From: Cyanobium sp. M55B138
GTDB lineage: Bacteria > Cyanobacteriota > Cyanobacteriia > PCC-6307 > Cyanobiaceae
DNA: 6,190 nucleotides
Assembly (NCBI GenBank): GCA_018400215.1
Contig: JAGYNF010000097.1
Coordinates: 1 to 6,190 of the forward strand
Direction of reading: 5' to 3'
Program-made: the position numbers and the translations under genes
The notes under the pieces: generated by a model
Databases searched by the model: none
What the model saw: only the letters and a program-made list of their open reading frames with translations
Told to the model about the DNA's origin: nothing
Shown here: piece by piece, positions 1 through 5,242 of the stretch
Layout of the letters: every line of letters begins with the position of its first letter
How positions within the stretch are numbered: the first letter of the stretch is position 1

Positions 1-107
1 TAGCCGTTCCAATCGCCAGTTGGGGGTCGGCGGCGGCACTCGCCACGCACGTAGCAAAAGCAGTTCCCGCAGCGCTGTTCTGCCTGCGGTGGGTAGGGGC
101 TTTTCAT
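1..107 (-). CDS. Small Cys-rich, probably zinc-binding phage protein (5' part only)
   Basis: The reading frame starts with ATG at 107-105, inside the last codons of the RusA gene (ATGA overlap), and runs off the left edge after 35 codons. The visible part has Cys13, Cys16, Cys18 and Cys24 in the pattern C-x2-C-x-C-x5-C, followed by Arg-Arg-Arg-Pro-Pro and Asp-Trp. Small phage proteins starting CxNC...GxCRRxPP usually carry a further Cys near a Trp and are thought to bind one zinc ion; the function of that group is unknown. A ribosome binding site AAGGTG (minus strand, 116-121) lies 8 nt before the ATG. The overlap and this site support translation coupled to RusA. Zinc binding is inferred from cysteine spacing, and the C-terminus is not visible. 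Confidence 0.7.
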   Translation of the reverse strand, partial: MKSPYPPQAEQRCGNCFCYVRGECRRRPPTGDWNG

Positions 108-463
108 TCCCAGATCACCTTCAAGTAGATGGATTGGTTGGTTTTTGTTGTCTTGACCCAGCGGAGGGCCATGGTTGGCAGCACCCCCAGCCGGTCATCC
201 ACCCAGATCAGGCCGTTGCCGGCATCGAGCACCGCGCCGGCGAGGTTGTCGAGGTCGCCCCGGGCCGGGCCACGGAACACCAGGCACAGGCAGTTCACCT
301 GCTCAAGCGGTGGGATCGCCCACCATTCGGCAAGGATTGCCCGCACGTCGGCCTTCCATTGCATGTAGGCCTTGGGCATGTAGGGCCGGCCGCCGCCCCT
401 GGGGGAGCGGGGCCGCGCCTTCGACATCAGCGGAACGCGAAGCTCGAAGTCGGCGGTGCGCAT
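104..463 (-). CDS. RusA-family Holliday junction resolvase (crossover junction endodeoxyribonuclease)
   Basis: 119 aa, the usual length for RusA. The family cuts four-way DNA junctions as a dimer with Mg2+ bound by conserved aspartates. Visible here are the N-terminal K15-x-R17-P-R segment, the P30-x2-Y33-x2-W36 segment, and the core G69-D70-L-D72-N-L...D80-A...G84...W87-V-D89-D90. D70 and D72 fall at the same numbers as in E. coli RusA, and D89/D90 match the third catalytic Asp. The catalytic lysine expected in DNLxK is replaced by Gly76, so activity may be altered or rely on another base. The start ATG (463-461) overlaps the SSB stop by one nucleotide (TGATG). A GAGGAG ribosome site, 11 nt upstream, lies in the codons for the SSB acidic tail. 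Next to a phage polymerase and SSB, the enzyme probably resolves branched replication DNA, the job of gp3 endonuclease in T7. Family assignment is firm; activity is inferred. Confidence 0.88.
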   Translation of the reverse strand: MRTADFELRVPLMSKARPRSPRGGGRPYMPKAYMQWKADVRAILAEWWAIPPLEQVNCLCLVFRGPARGDLDNLAGAVLDAGNGLIWVDDRLGVLPTMALRWVKTTKTNQSIYLKVIWE

Positions 464-1164
464 CAGAAGGGGATCTCCTCGTCGTCGCCAACAGGGCTGG
501 CCTGCAGCTCAGCGGCACGCCGCTGGATGCGCTGGCTAGGGGTGAGCTCCTCTTCCTTCTTGCCTTGCGTGAAGGCATCGGCCGGGGTCTCGGCCACGTA
601 GCCGTTCTCAATGCCAAAGGCATTGCCTGGATCCTTCCGCTCGTAGGGCACCAGGTCGAGCACCTGCAGGGCCTCGAAGCTCAGGCTCACGCCCTTCTTG
701 CCGAACTTGTCTTCCCAGCCCCAGGCCGAGAAGGCCACCTTCACCTTGCTGCCGTTGCCGATCAGCTCCCCCTCGGGCCAGGGGTTCTTGTGGCTGTCGT
801 AGACGGCCGGGGCCGACAGGACGTGGCCCTTCTTGGTGGTCTCGTTCTTCTTGAAGCGGAACTCCAGCAGGCCGGTCTGGTTGCCCTCCTTGTCGGTCTG
901 CTCGCGGAATGGCCAGGCGTTCTTGCTTGGCTTGGCACCTTCGCCGTGGATGCGAGCGAACTCGCTTTCGACTTGCTGCATCAGTTGGAGCGTGGCCTTG
1001 TCGGTCTGATCGCCGCACCAGCTGATGGACCAAGCGCGGGGCTTGTCCTCGTCGAAGCGGTCGTCCTCGGGTTCGAAGCATTTGGCCCAGTAGGCATCGC
1101 CTACGGGCGTGGTCAGCATTTGTCGCGCCATTTGTGCTGCATGGTTGCAGTGGTTCCGGCGCAT
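463..1164 (-). CDS. T7 gp2.5-like / DUF2815-type single-stranded DNA-binding protein
   Basis: 233 aa, close to the 232 aa of T7 gp2.5. The OB-fold-like core shows L-E-F-R-F-K (about residues 100-105), a P-A-V-Y-D strand, I-G-N-G-S-K-V-K-V (135-143) and S-F-E-A-L-Q-V-L-D-L (162-171); the IxNGSxxKV and VxVxxL elements are typical of the gp2.5/DUF2815 superfamily. A charged linker leads to the acidic tip D-D-E-E-I-P-F (227-233), the kind of tail SSBs use to contact replication partners. The frame is open up to 1248, but that would run into the polymerase gene. I chose the second of two adjacent ATGs (1164-1162) because AGGGG lies 5 nt before it; the first ATG (1167) would leave only 2 nt. Role: coating single-stranded DNA in phage replication and recombination. 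The gene follows the polymerase after 31 nt and is coupled to rusA by TGATG. A pair of CCTAGG boxes immediately upstream may regulate it. Confidence 0.8.
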   Translation of the reverse strand: MRRNHCNHAAQMARQMLTTPVGDAYWAKCFEPEDDRFDEDKPRAWSISWCGDQTDKATLQLMQQVESEFARIHGEGAKPSKNAWPFREQTDKEGNQTGLLEFRFKKNETTKKGHVLSAPAVYDSHKNPWPEGELIGNGSKVKVAFSAWGWEDKFGKKGVSLSFEALQVLDLVPYERKDPGNAFGIENGYVAETPADAFTQGKKEEELTPSQRIQRRAAELQASPVGDDEEIPF

Positions 1165-1169
1165 CATCA

Positions 1170-1200
1170 CCCCTAGGGGCCCTACTGGCAAGTGCCTAGG
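1170..1200. promoter_or_regulatory. Paired CCTAGG boxes before the SSB gene (candidate operator or promoter element)
   Basis: CCTAGG occurs at 1195-1200 and 1172-1177, 17 bp apart; the second lies in a perfect 10-bp palindrome CCCCTAGGGG (1170-1179). The polymerase stop codon TAG is inside the first box, and the second overlaps the SSB ribosome binding site. The only other CCTAGG boxes in the window form a similar pair before the 106-aa winged-helix gene. Seen in sequence; a regulatory role is inference. Confidence 0.45.
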
Positions 1201-3604
1201 AGAAGCAGTAGGGGTTCTGCCCGATCTCCCCGGGCTCCAGGTCCCCAACCATCGGCGGCGGCTTCATTCCCAAAAGCCCTGCAGCAGTGCCGATCTCGGC
1301 CGACATCTCCGCCAGCCATTCCGGCTTGTAGAACTCGCAGAGCTGCTGGTGCAAAGTCGCATGAAGCCACCCCGCGTGGCAGGGCGGAACAGCAAAACAG
1401 TCGTGATTTGGCAGCACATCGAAGCCACGGTCTGCGCCGTTGCAGACCACTGCCCAAGCAAAGGCGGCATCGAAGCTGTGCACGACGTTGGCCATCACGC
1501 CGCGGCTTGTCTCCCTGGCGCTCAGCTCCCCTTCTTTGGGGCGATCGAGCAGCGTTTGCCAGCGCCGCCGGCCATTGAGCAGGGTGCTGATCCTGCTGGT
1601 GGAGCCCAGCGGCCGGCCGATCTGGATCGGCAGCCCCATGGGGGAGGTCCATTGCAGCGGGATGTTCTTGCTCAAGCACTGCCGGCTGGCGTTGCGCAGC
1701 CATGCCTGCAGCTCAAGCGCTGCTTTCAGCCGCGCGCCCAACACCAGCCCAAAGCGGCGAGACAGGTATCGGCAAGGCAGCAGCCGCTCCTTTTCAAGCT
1801 TGCTCAGCGACACCTCGCCCTCGGCTTCATCAAGGAAAGACACCAGCTGCTCGGCGATGCCCAGCATTTGGGCGCCGTAAATGCTGGTCATCACCGGGCC
1901 TTTTGCCATTGCCCTTGTGATGCCGCGCTCCAGCCAGAAGCCCGCCATCCGCTGCTCCTTGGCGTCGCCAGCCTCAAGATCCATGCGCACCAGCCGGGCC
2001 ACTTCCTCGGCCACTTCTGAATAGAGGTCGTGCCTGGTTGTGCCGATCAGGTTGGTCGCCCTGGCGATGGTTCGATCGCGGGTGAGGGCGGCCACGATGC
2101 CTGGCCCGCTGGTGGTTTGATCCAGCCGAATCAGCTGGCCAATCGGCTGGGTTGGATCCTCCAGCCAGAGCTGCAGCGCCCTGCAGCACGACAGGAACTG
2201 CCACGGCTCTTTGGCATCGCGCCACAGGTGAACGCGATCGAGGGGCTCCTCGGCCGCGGCCAGCATCCACTCGATTCGCTCACGCGCCCACGTCAGCCTG
2301 GCCTCCCAGCTGCCATTGATGCCCCAGTGCCCGGCTGCAGCCTTGAGGATCCAATCAGCAGCCCGGTCGTCGCATGGCTGGCCGTTGCGGCTGACAACAG
2401 CAGCCTTCTCCCAGTCGGGGCCCTGGTGGGTGGCATAGCGGTTGCTGGTGTAGATCCGCCCACGGAAGTCCAAGGCATAGGCAAACCAGCAGGGCACACC
2501 AGCCACCTGCTCGCACTGGCGGATTGCCTTTTCGATTCGCTCTCGCACTGGTCGGTTGACCGATCGATCGCGGCCGGCCTCAAGCACCTGGCGCTGCCAG
2601 GCCTTGAATGCCTCGGGGCCCACCAGCTCCTGCGGCTTGGGCGGTGCCTCGATCGGGTCGCGCAGCACCGGGAACAGCCCGCGCAGGTTGGCATCCCAGG
2701 CGATCCGCTGCTGGGTCACCATCCACCGGTCGATCTCCAGCGGCTGCTTCTGCAGGGCATTGACCACCCGCAGCGCCCCATCAAGGTGGCCCTCGAGGTA
2801 GGCAAGCGAAAGCCCCTGGCGGCTGCGCACCAATGGCTCGGTGTTATCGAGGTGCCCCCCGCCCGTCATGCCCTCCCATGGCCGCGGCGGCACCAGCATT
2901 GGCAGGCGCCTGGCCCGGTGCGGCGTGGGTGGGTGGGCAGCAATGATCTCGGCCACTACCGGGTTGGGCACCAGCTGTTTGCCCCGCCGGCCCTGGGCGT
3001 TGGCAACGCTGAGCAGCTGGGTCTCGGCCAGCACCAGCTCGAGCAGCAGGGCCCCAACCTCGAACCGCTGGCGGGCATCCCAGGGCTGCACCTCCACCCG
3101 TAACTCCCTCAGCCTTTGCGGCGAGGCCAGCTGGCGGCCGTGCCGGCGGCGGCCGATTCGGAGGAGGTCGCTGCCGCGGTCCTCCACCGGCAGCACTCTG
3201 ATCTCCTCCTCGATCGCCCGGCCAATGGCGTTGGCCATGGCCCGGTAGCCGCTCCGCTGGCTCACCTTGTCGAGCACAGCGCCCAGGGCCACCGCGGCGA
3301 TGGGCTTGGGCCCCTTGTCGCACAGCTCCATCAGGTGGAGGAGCCCGGCGTAATGGGGCCCGGCCACCTGCTCACGGTTGATCGCCTTGCCGATCACCTG
3401 CTCCAGGGCCAGGGCCACCTTCTCGCCGTGGGCCTGAAACAGGGCCCGCCCGTATTCGGTGGCGGATTCCCTCTGCTGCTGTTTCAGGCGGGCGCGGGCC
3501 AACCTCCCGCCGTTGGCGGCCGCCTCCTGGGCGGCATTTTCCAGATGCATCTGCAGATGCAAGTTGGGGGTGGATAAATCGCTGGATGCAGGCGGGATGC
3601 GCAT
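1196..3604 (-). CDS. T7-like single-subunit DNA-directed RNA polymerase
   Basis: 802 aa, somewhat shorter than T7 gp1 (883 aa). All core motifs are present in order: the DxxGR motif D379-F-R-G-R383 (T7 D421-R425); motif A with catalytic D495 in L-D-Q-T-T-S-G (T7 D537); motif B R564-x3-K568-x3-M572-x3-Y576-G577, with exactly the T7 R627/K631/M635/Y639 spacing; H709-S-x-D712; and motif C H734-D735 (T7 H811-D812). The C-terminus G-D-L...Y-C-F-S resembles the T7 foot ending F-A-F-A. It should transcribe phage genes from its own promoters. The N-terminal region, which binds promoter and nascent RNA, is divergent. ATG 3604 is the first possible start, with only a distant AAAGG upstream; ATG 3550 (Met19) is a credible alternative. 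Downstream lie SSB and RusA; upstream are a 270-bp control hub and the integrase. The gene looks intact and active. Confidence 0.96.
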   Translation of the reverse strand: MRIPPASSDLSTPNLHLQMHLENAAQEAAANGGRLARARLKQQQRESATEYGRALFQAHGEKVALALEQVIGKAINREQVAGPHYAGLLHLMELCDKGPKPIAAVALGAVLDKVSQRSGYRAMANAIGRAIEEEIRVLPVEDRGSDLLRIGRRRHGRQLASPQRLRELRVEVQPWDARQRFEVGALLLELVLAETQLLSVANAQGRRGKQLVPNPVVAEIIAAHPPTPHRARRLPMLVPPRPWEGMTGGGHLDNTEPLVRSRQGLSLAYLEGHLDGALRVVNALQKQPLEIDRWMVTQQRIAWDANLRGLFPVLRDPIEAPPKPQELVGPEAFKAWQRQVLEAGRDRSVNRPVRERIEKAIRQCEQVAGVPCWFAYALDFRGRIYTSNRYATHQGPDWEKAAVVSRNGQPCDDRAADWILKAAAGHWGINGSWEARLTWARERIEWMLAAAEEPLDRVHLWRDAKEPWQFLSCCRALQLWLEDPTQPIGQLIRLDQTTSGPGIVAALTRDRTIARATNLIGTTRHDLYSEVAEEVARLVRMDLEAGDAKEQRMAGFWLERGITRAMAKGPVMTSIYGAQMLGIAEQLVSFLDEAEGEVSLSKLEKERLLPCRYLSRRFGLVLGARLKAALELQAWLRNASRQCLSKNIPLQWTSPMGLPIQIGRPLGSTSRISTLLNGRRRWQTLLDRPKEGELSARETSRGVMANVVHSFDAAFAWAVVCNGADRGFDVLPNHDCFAVPPCHAGWLHATLHQQLCEFYKPEWLAEMSAEIGTAAGLLGMKPPPMVGDLEPGEIGQNPYCFS

Positions 3605-3628
3605 CTTGTATCGCGGTGCACCTTTTCT

Positions 3629-3654
3629 ACCTCACCCTTGCAGACCGGGGAGGT
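3629..3654. repeat. Hairpin upstream of the RNA polymerase gene, with TTGCAGACC as its loop
   Basis: On the plus strand ACCTC (3629-3633) and CCC (3635-3637) can pair with GGG (3647-3649) and GAGGT (3650-3654), giving 8 pairs with one bulged A and a 9-nt loop that is exactly TTGCAGACC. It lies 25 bp before the polymerase ATG, so it would fall in the polymerase leader RNA. No T run follows, so it is not an obvious intrinsic terminator. Confidence 0.4.
3638..3646. repeat. TTGCAGACC repeat, copy nearest the RNA polymerase start
   Basis: Exact 9-mer, followed on the plus strand by GGGGAGG. The same 9-mer recurs at 3705-3713 and 1440-1448 (inside the polymerase gene), and its first eight bases at 5252-5259. 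Confidence 0.45.
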
Positions 3655-3670
3655 GCTGGCTGTAACACCT
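3651..3670. promoter_or_regulatory. Operator-like near-palindrome upstream of RNA polymerase
   Basis: AGGTGCT and AACACCT are inverted 7-bp arms with one mismatch, separated by 6 bp, a layout that suits a dimeric winged-helix or HTH repressor. The site is 47-66 bp before the polymerase ATG, between two TTGCAGACC repeats. The two small winged-helix proteins encoded upstream are the obvious candidate binders, by inference only. Confidence 0.35.
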
Positions 3671-3704
3671 GCCAAGCCCTGTTTTTATGCGGTGTTCTGC
3701 AGGG

Positions 3705-3713
3705 TTGCAGACC
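3705..3713. repeat. TTGCAGACC repeat beside the tRNA-like sequence
   Basis: Exact copy of the 9-mer at 3638-3646, 67 bp away. It shares the longer string GTTGCAGACCAC with the copy inside the polymerase gene (from 1439). It lies where the T arm of the tRNA-Met-like sequence should be, so the tRNA resemblance ends close to this repeat. Confidence 0.45.
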
Positions 3714-3714
3714 A

Positions 3715-3762
3715 CGGGAGCGGATTATGAGTCCGCTGCTTTCACCAGATAGCTAGACCCCC
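3715..3762 (-). other. tRNA-Met(CAT)-like 5' half: candidate attachment-site remnant
   Basis: On the minus strand the 5' half of a tRNA can be read: acceptor 5' strand GGGGGTC (3762-3756), T8-A9, D arm with GCT/AGC stem and the G-G-T of the D loop (3753-3738), A26, then a perfect anticodon arm with stem GCGGA/TCCGC and loop CTCATAA, anticodon CAT (plus-strand 3727-3729). After the anticodon arm it stops: there is no GGTTCGAATCC-type T arm, no complementary GACCCCC acceptor strand and no CCA in place. Two D-loop positions are also unusual (T rather than A at 14, C rather than a purine at 15). It is therefore not a working tRNA. Its place 113 bp after the integrase stop suggests an attachment site, as in P-SSP7. 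However, integrases that target tRNA genes normally leave the 3' half, so a degraded phage tRNA is the main alternative. Confidence 0.5.
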
Positions 3763-3805
3763 GCCAGTGGTGGACTGGGTTTTCGGGAAATGGATGGGAT
3801 GCGGG

Positions 3806-3825
3806 GGATGCCGAAATCGGCATCC
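3806..3825. repeat. Perfect 20-bp palindrome downstream of the integrase
   Basis: GGATGCCGA and its exact inverse complement TCGGCATCC flank AA. It lies 50 bp after the integrase stop. Nearby are further GGATG words (3792, 3796-3801) and CATCC (3825-3829 region). No T run follows on either strand, so a terminator is possible but weak; an integrase or accessory-factor binding site in an attachment region is an alternative. Confidence 0.5.
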
Positions 3826-3874
3826 ATCCGCAACCAATCTGCAGTCACCTTAAGCCCGGTGGATGCATCTTCTT

Positions 3875-4861
3875 TCAGGCTTCCAGTGCTGCCACGCAGC
3901 TGGCCAGGGCGTCGGTGTGCAGGTGCAGGTAGCGCTGCACTGACTGAAGGGATGTCCAGCCTCCAAACGCCATCAGCTGGTGCAGTGGGATGCCGCGGCT
4001 GGCCAGCTTGCTGGCGCACGTGTGCCTGGTGCAGTGGATCGTCAGGGCCTCGTCCGTGATCCCCAGCCGCTCTTTCGCCGAAACAAACAGCCAGGCGAAC
4101 TGCCGGTAGGTGTAGGGCCACACCCGATGGGTGGGAACGGCTGGCAGGTAGGGCAGCAGGGCATCCATCCCGCGCCGGGTGAGCGGCACTGACCGGGCCC
4201 GGTTTGCCTTGGTCTCCCAGAAGGTGACGCGCTGGCGGGTGGTGTCGACGTCCTGCCCCTTGAGCTTCTCCGCTTCGCCCCACCTGCAGCAGGTCTCCAG
4301 CAAGAAAACAAACAGGTCGGCCGCGGCTGGCTGCCCCATTGCCTTGAAGCACTGGCAGAACCCGGCGACCTCCTGATCAGAGAACACCCGGTCGCGCGTG
4401 TTCCGCTTGGTGAGCTGCTTTGGCAGCGGCGGGATGGACCCCAGGTAGCCGTGGAGCACCGCGTCGGCAAACATGGCCCGGATAGCCGAGACCTTGGCGT
4501 TCACGGTGCCCGGGCGGTTGCCCCGCGCGGTGAGCTTCTGCCGCCACTCGTCCACCTTGGGCGCGGTGATGTCGCCCAGCTGGGTCAGGGGCCCGAAGTG
4601 GTTGACCGCGGACTGCGTGTAGATCGCGGCCGTGCGCTCGTATGACTTCCCGGCCCAGCGGATGCGCAGGGAAAGCGTGCGGGCATCGGCCAGGGTGATT
4701 CCGGTGGGCTCACCGGTGCTGCGTGCGGACAGCTGGGCCAGTAGCTCTCGCTTGGCCTCGACTGCCTCGTTCTTGGTCTTGCGCTTGGCGGTGCGGCGGA
4801 CGCCGCCGACGGTTACATCGGCAATCCATCCATCCGCCGTGCGGCGAACTGATCCGGCCAT
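3875..4861 (-). CDS. Phage tyrosine recombinase / integrase
   Basis: 328 aa, typical for phage integrases. The catalytic domain carries the full set: Arg193 (in C-C-R-W-G-E), Lys218 (E-T-K-A-N-R), His276-x-x-Arg279 (I-H-C-T-R-H), Trp302 in place of the second His (G-G-W), and nucleophile Tyr311 nine residues later. The N-terminus (1-45) is basic and resembles the small arm-site DNA-binding domain, with G-W-x-A-D-V-T-V-G-G strands followed by a K/R-rich helix; a core-binding SAM-like domain follows (about 55-150). It would integrate and, with a directionality factor, excise the element. The tRNA-like half sequence and palindrome just downstream are the natural candidates for its attachment site. 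The start ATG at 4861 has no clear ribosome binding site; the 31-nt gap to the winged-helix gene holds tandem AACACC repeats. The gene looks complete, and no separate excisionase is seen. Confidence 0.95.
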   Translation of the reverse strand: MAGSVRRTADGWIADVTVGGVRRTAKRKTKNEAVEAKRELLAQLSARSTGEPTGITLADARTLSLRIRWAGKSYERTAAIYTQSAVNHFGPLTQLGDITAPKVDEWRQKLTARGNRPGTVNAKVSAIRAMFADAVLHGYLGSIPPLPKQLTKRNTRDRVFSDQEVAGFCQCFKAMGQPAAADLFVFLLETCCRWGEAEKLKGQDVDTTRQRVTFWETKANRARSVPLTRRGMDALLPYLPAVPTHRVWPYTYRQFAWLFVSAKERLGITDEALTIHCTRHTCASKLASRGIPLHQLMAFGGWTSLQSVQRYLHLHTDALASCVAALEA

Positions 4862-4870
4862 GGTTTCTGT

Positions 4871-4888
4871 GGTGTTGGTGTTGGTGTG
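4871..4888. repeat. GGTGTT tandem microrepeat before the integrase start
   Basis: GGTGTT GGTGTT GGTGTG on the plus strand (AACACC units on the coding strand), within the 31-nt leader of the integrase gene where a ribosome binding site should be. The unit resembles the AACACC arm of the near-palindrome at 3651-3670. Role unknown. Confidence 0.4.
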
Positions 4889-4892
4889 GTCA

Positions 4893-5213
4893 TCAGATTT
4901 GCGTGAGCTGCTTCTTGAGCAGCTGCCCCTTGGACGTGAGGCTGACCAGGTAGCGACCCTTGGATGACTTGGGATCGATCTCGGTTTTGAGCAGGCGGTA
5001 GCCCTTCTCCCCGTTGCGGTTCCTGTTGGTCAGCGCCATGACGCTGCGGCTCACGCTCCCGTGGGTGAGGTTCAGGGCCTCCTCCAGGTGCTCGAAGGTG
5101 ACCGGCTCGAACCGCGCAACCTCGAGAAAAAGTCGCACCTGGTGGAGAGGCAGCCGAATTGGCTCTTGAGCTGCAAAGGCAGCGAGAGCCTGGGAAAGCT
5201 GATCCAGATCCAC
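4893..5213 (-). CDS. Small MarR-like winged-helix DNA-binding protein
   Basis: 106 aa, shorter than ordinary MarR proteins (about 140-150 aa). Residues 24-36 form a hydrophobic helix, 39-62 a helix-turn-helix (T-F-E-H-L-E-E-A-L then L-T-H-G-S-V-S-R-S-V-M-A-L-T, the recognition helix being about 50-62), and 70-91 a beta wing (G-Y-x-L-L...K-G-R-Y-L-V-S-L-T). The short helix after S-L-T-S-K-G-Q-L-L is the usual MarR ending, but the long flanking dimer helices are reduced. It starts with GTG (5213-5211); a stop codon lies in frame 15 nt upstream and no other start precedes the HTH. The CCTAGG boxes just upstream suggest autoregulation. It is paralogous to the 118-aa protein upstream and lies 31 nt before the integrase, so a lysogeny or integration regulator is likely. 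Target and ligand are unknown. Confidence 0.75.
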   Translation of the reverse strand: MDLDQLSQALAAFAAQEPIRLPLHQVRLFLEVARFEPVTFEHLEEALNLTHGSVSRSVMALTNRNRNGEKGYRLLKTEIDPKSSKGRYLVSLTSKGQLLKKQLTQI

Positions 5214-5216
5214 GGT

Positions 5217-5242
5217 CCTAGGTGCGTTCTACTCCTAGGAGT
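5217..5242. promoter_or_regulatory. Paired CCTAGG boxes before the winged-helix gene (candidate autoregulatory operator)
   Basis: CCTAGG at 5217-5222 and 5234-5239, 11 bp apart; the second is the centre of a perfect 12-bp palindrome ACTCCTAGGAGT (5231-5242). The first box ends 4 bp before the GTG start at 5213. On the coding strand both this site and the one before the SSB begin with CTCCTAGG and end with CCTAGG a few bases from the start codon. Function is inference. Confidence 0.45.

Larger units (their letters stand above)
3605..3874. other. 270-bp non-coding hub between integrase and RNA polymerase
   Basis: I find no convincing gene here. From high to low coordinates it holds several GGATG/CATCC words and a perfect 20-bp palindrome (3806-3825), a tRNA-Met-like 5' half (3715-3762), TTGCAGACC (3705-3713), an operator-like near-palindrome (3651-3670), and a hairpin whose loop is a second TTGCAGACC (3629-3654). 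Its position beside the integrase and before the phage polymerase suits an attachment site plus the early promoter region. I see no clear bacterial -35/-10 pair and no hairpin followed by a T run in the direction of transcription. Confidence 0.6.

Noticed and set aside
175..1176. Long plus-strand open frame (333 codons) opposite RusA and SSB
   Set aside because: It is antisense to two genes with clear family motifs, has no recognisable domain, and its Gly/Leu/Ala/Arg-rich composition is what a high-GC coding strand gives in reverse.
1165..1248. SSB start at ATG 1248, or at the first of the two ATGs (1167)
   Set aside because: The 1248 start would overlap the polymerase gene by 53 nt with no ribosome site and adds residues unlike the family. 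ATG 1167 has its ribosome site only 2 nt away; ATG 1164 has proper spacing.
1440..1448. TTGCAGACC inside the polymerase gene as a regulatory site
   Set aside because: It is coding sequence near motif C and is not followed by GGAG as the intergenic copies are; kept only as part of the repeat count.
2030..3103. Long plus-strand open frame (357 codons) opposite the RNA polymerase gene
   Set aside because: It mirrors the polymerase codons, has no motif, and lies wholly inside a gene with all catalytic residues intact.
3671..3690. Intrinsic terminator at the plus-strand GCCCTGTTTTTATGC
   Set aside because: There is a T run but no stable GC-rich hairpin directly before it, and no plus-strand gene to terminate.
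3690..3765. Complete functional tRNA gene on either strand
   Set aside because: On the minus strand the T arm and 3' acceptor strand are absent. On the plus strand the loop would give anticodon ATG with no D arm or T arm in register.
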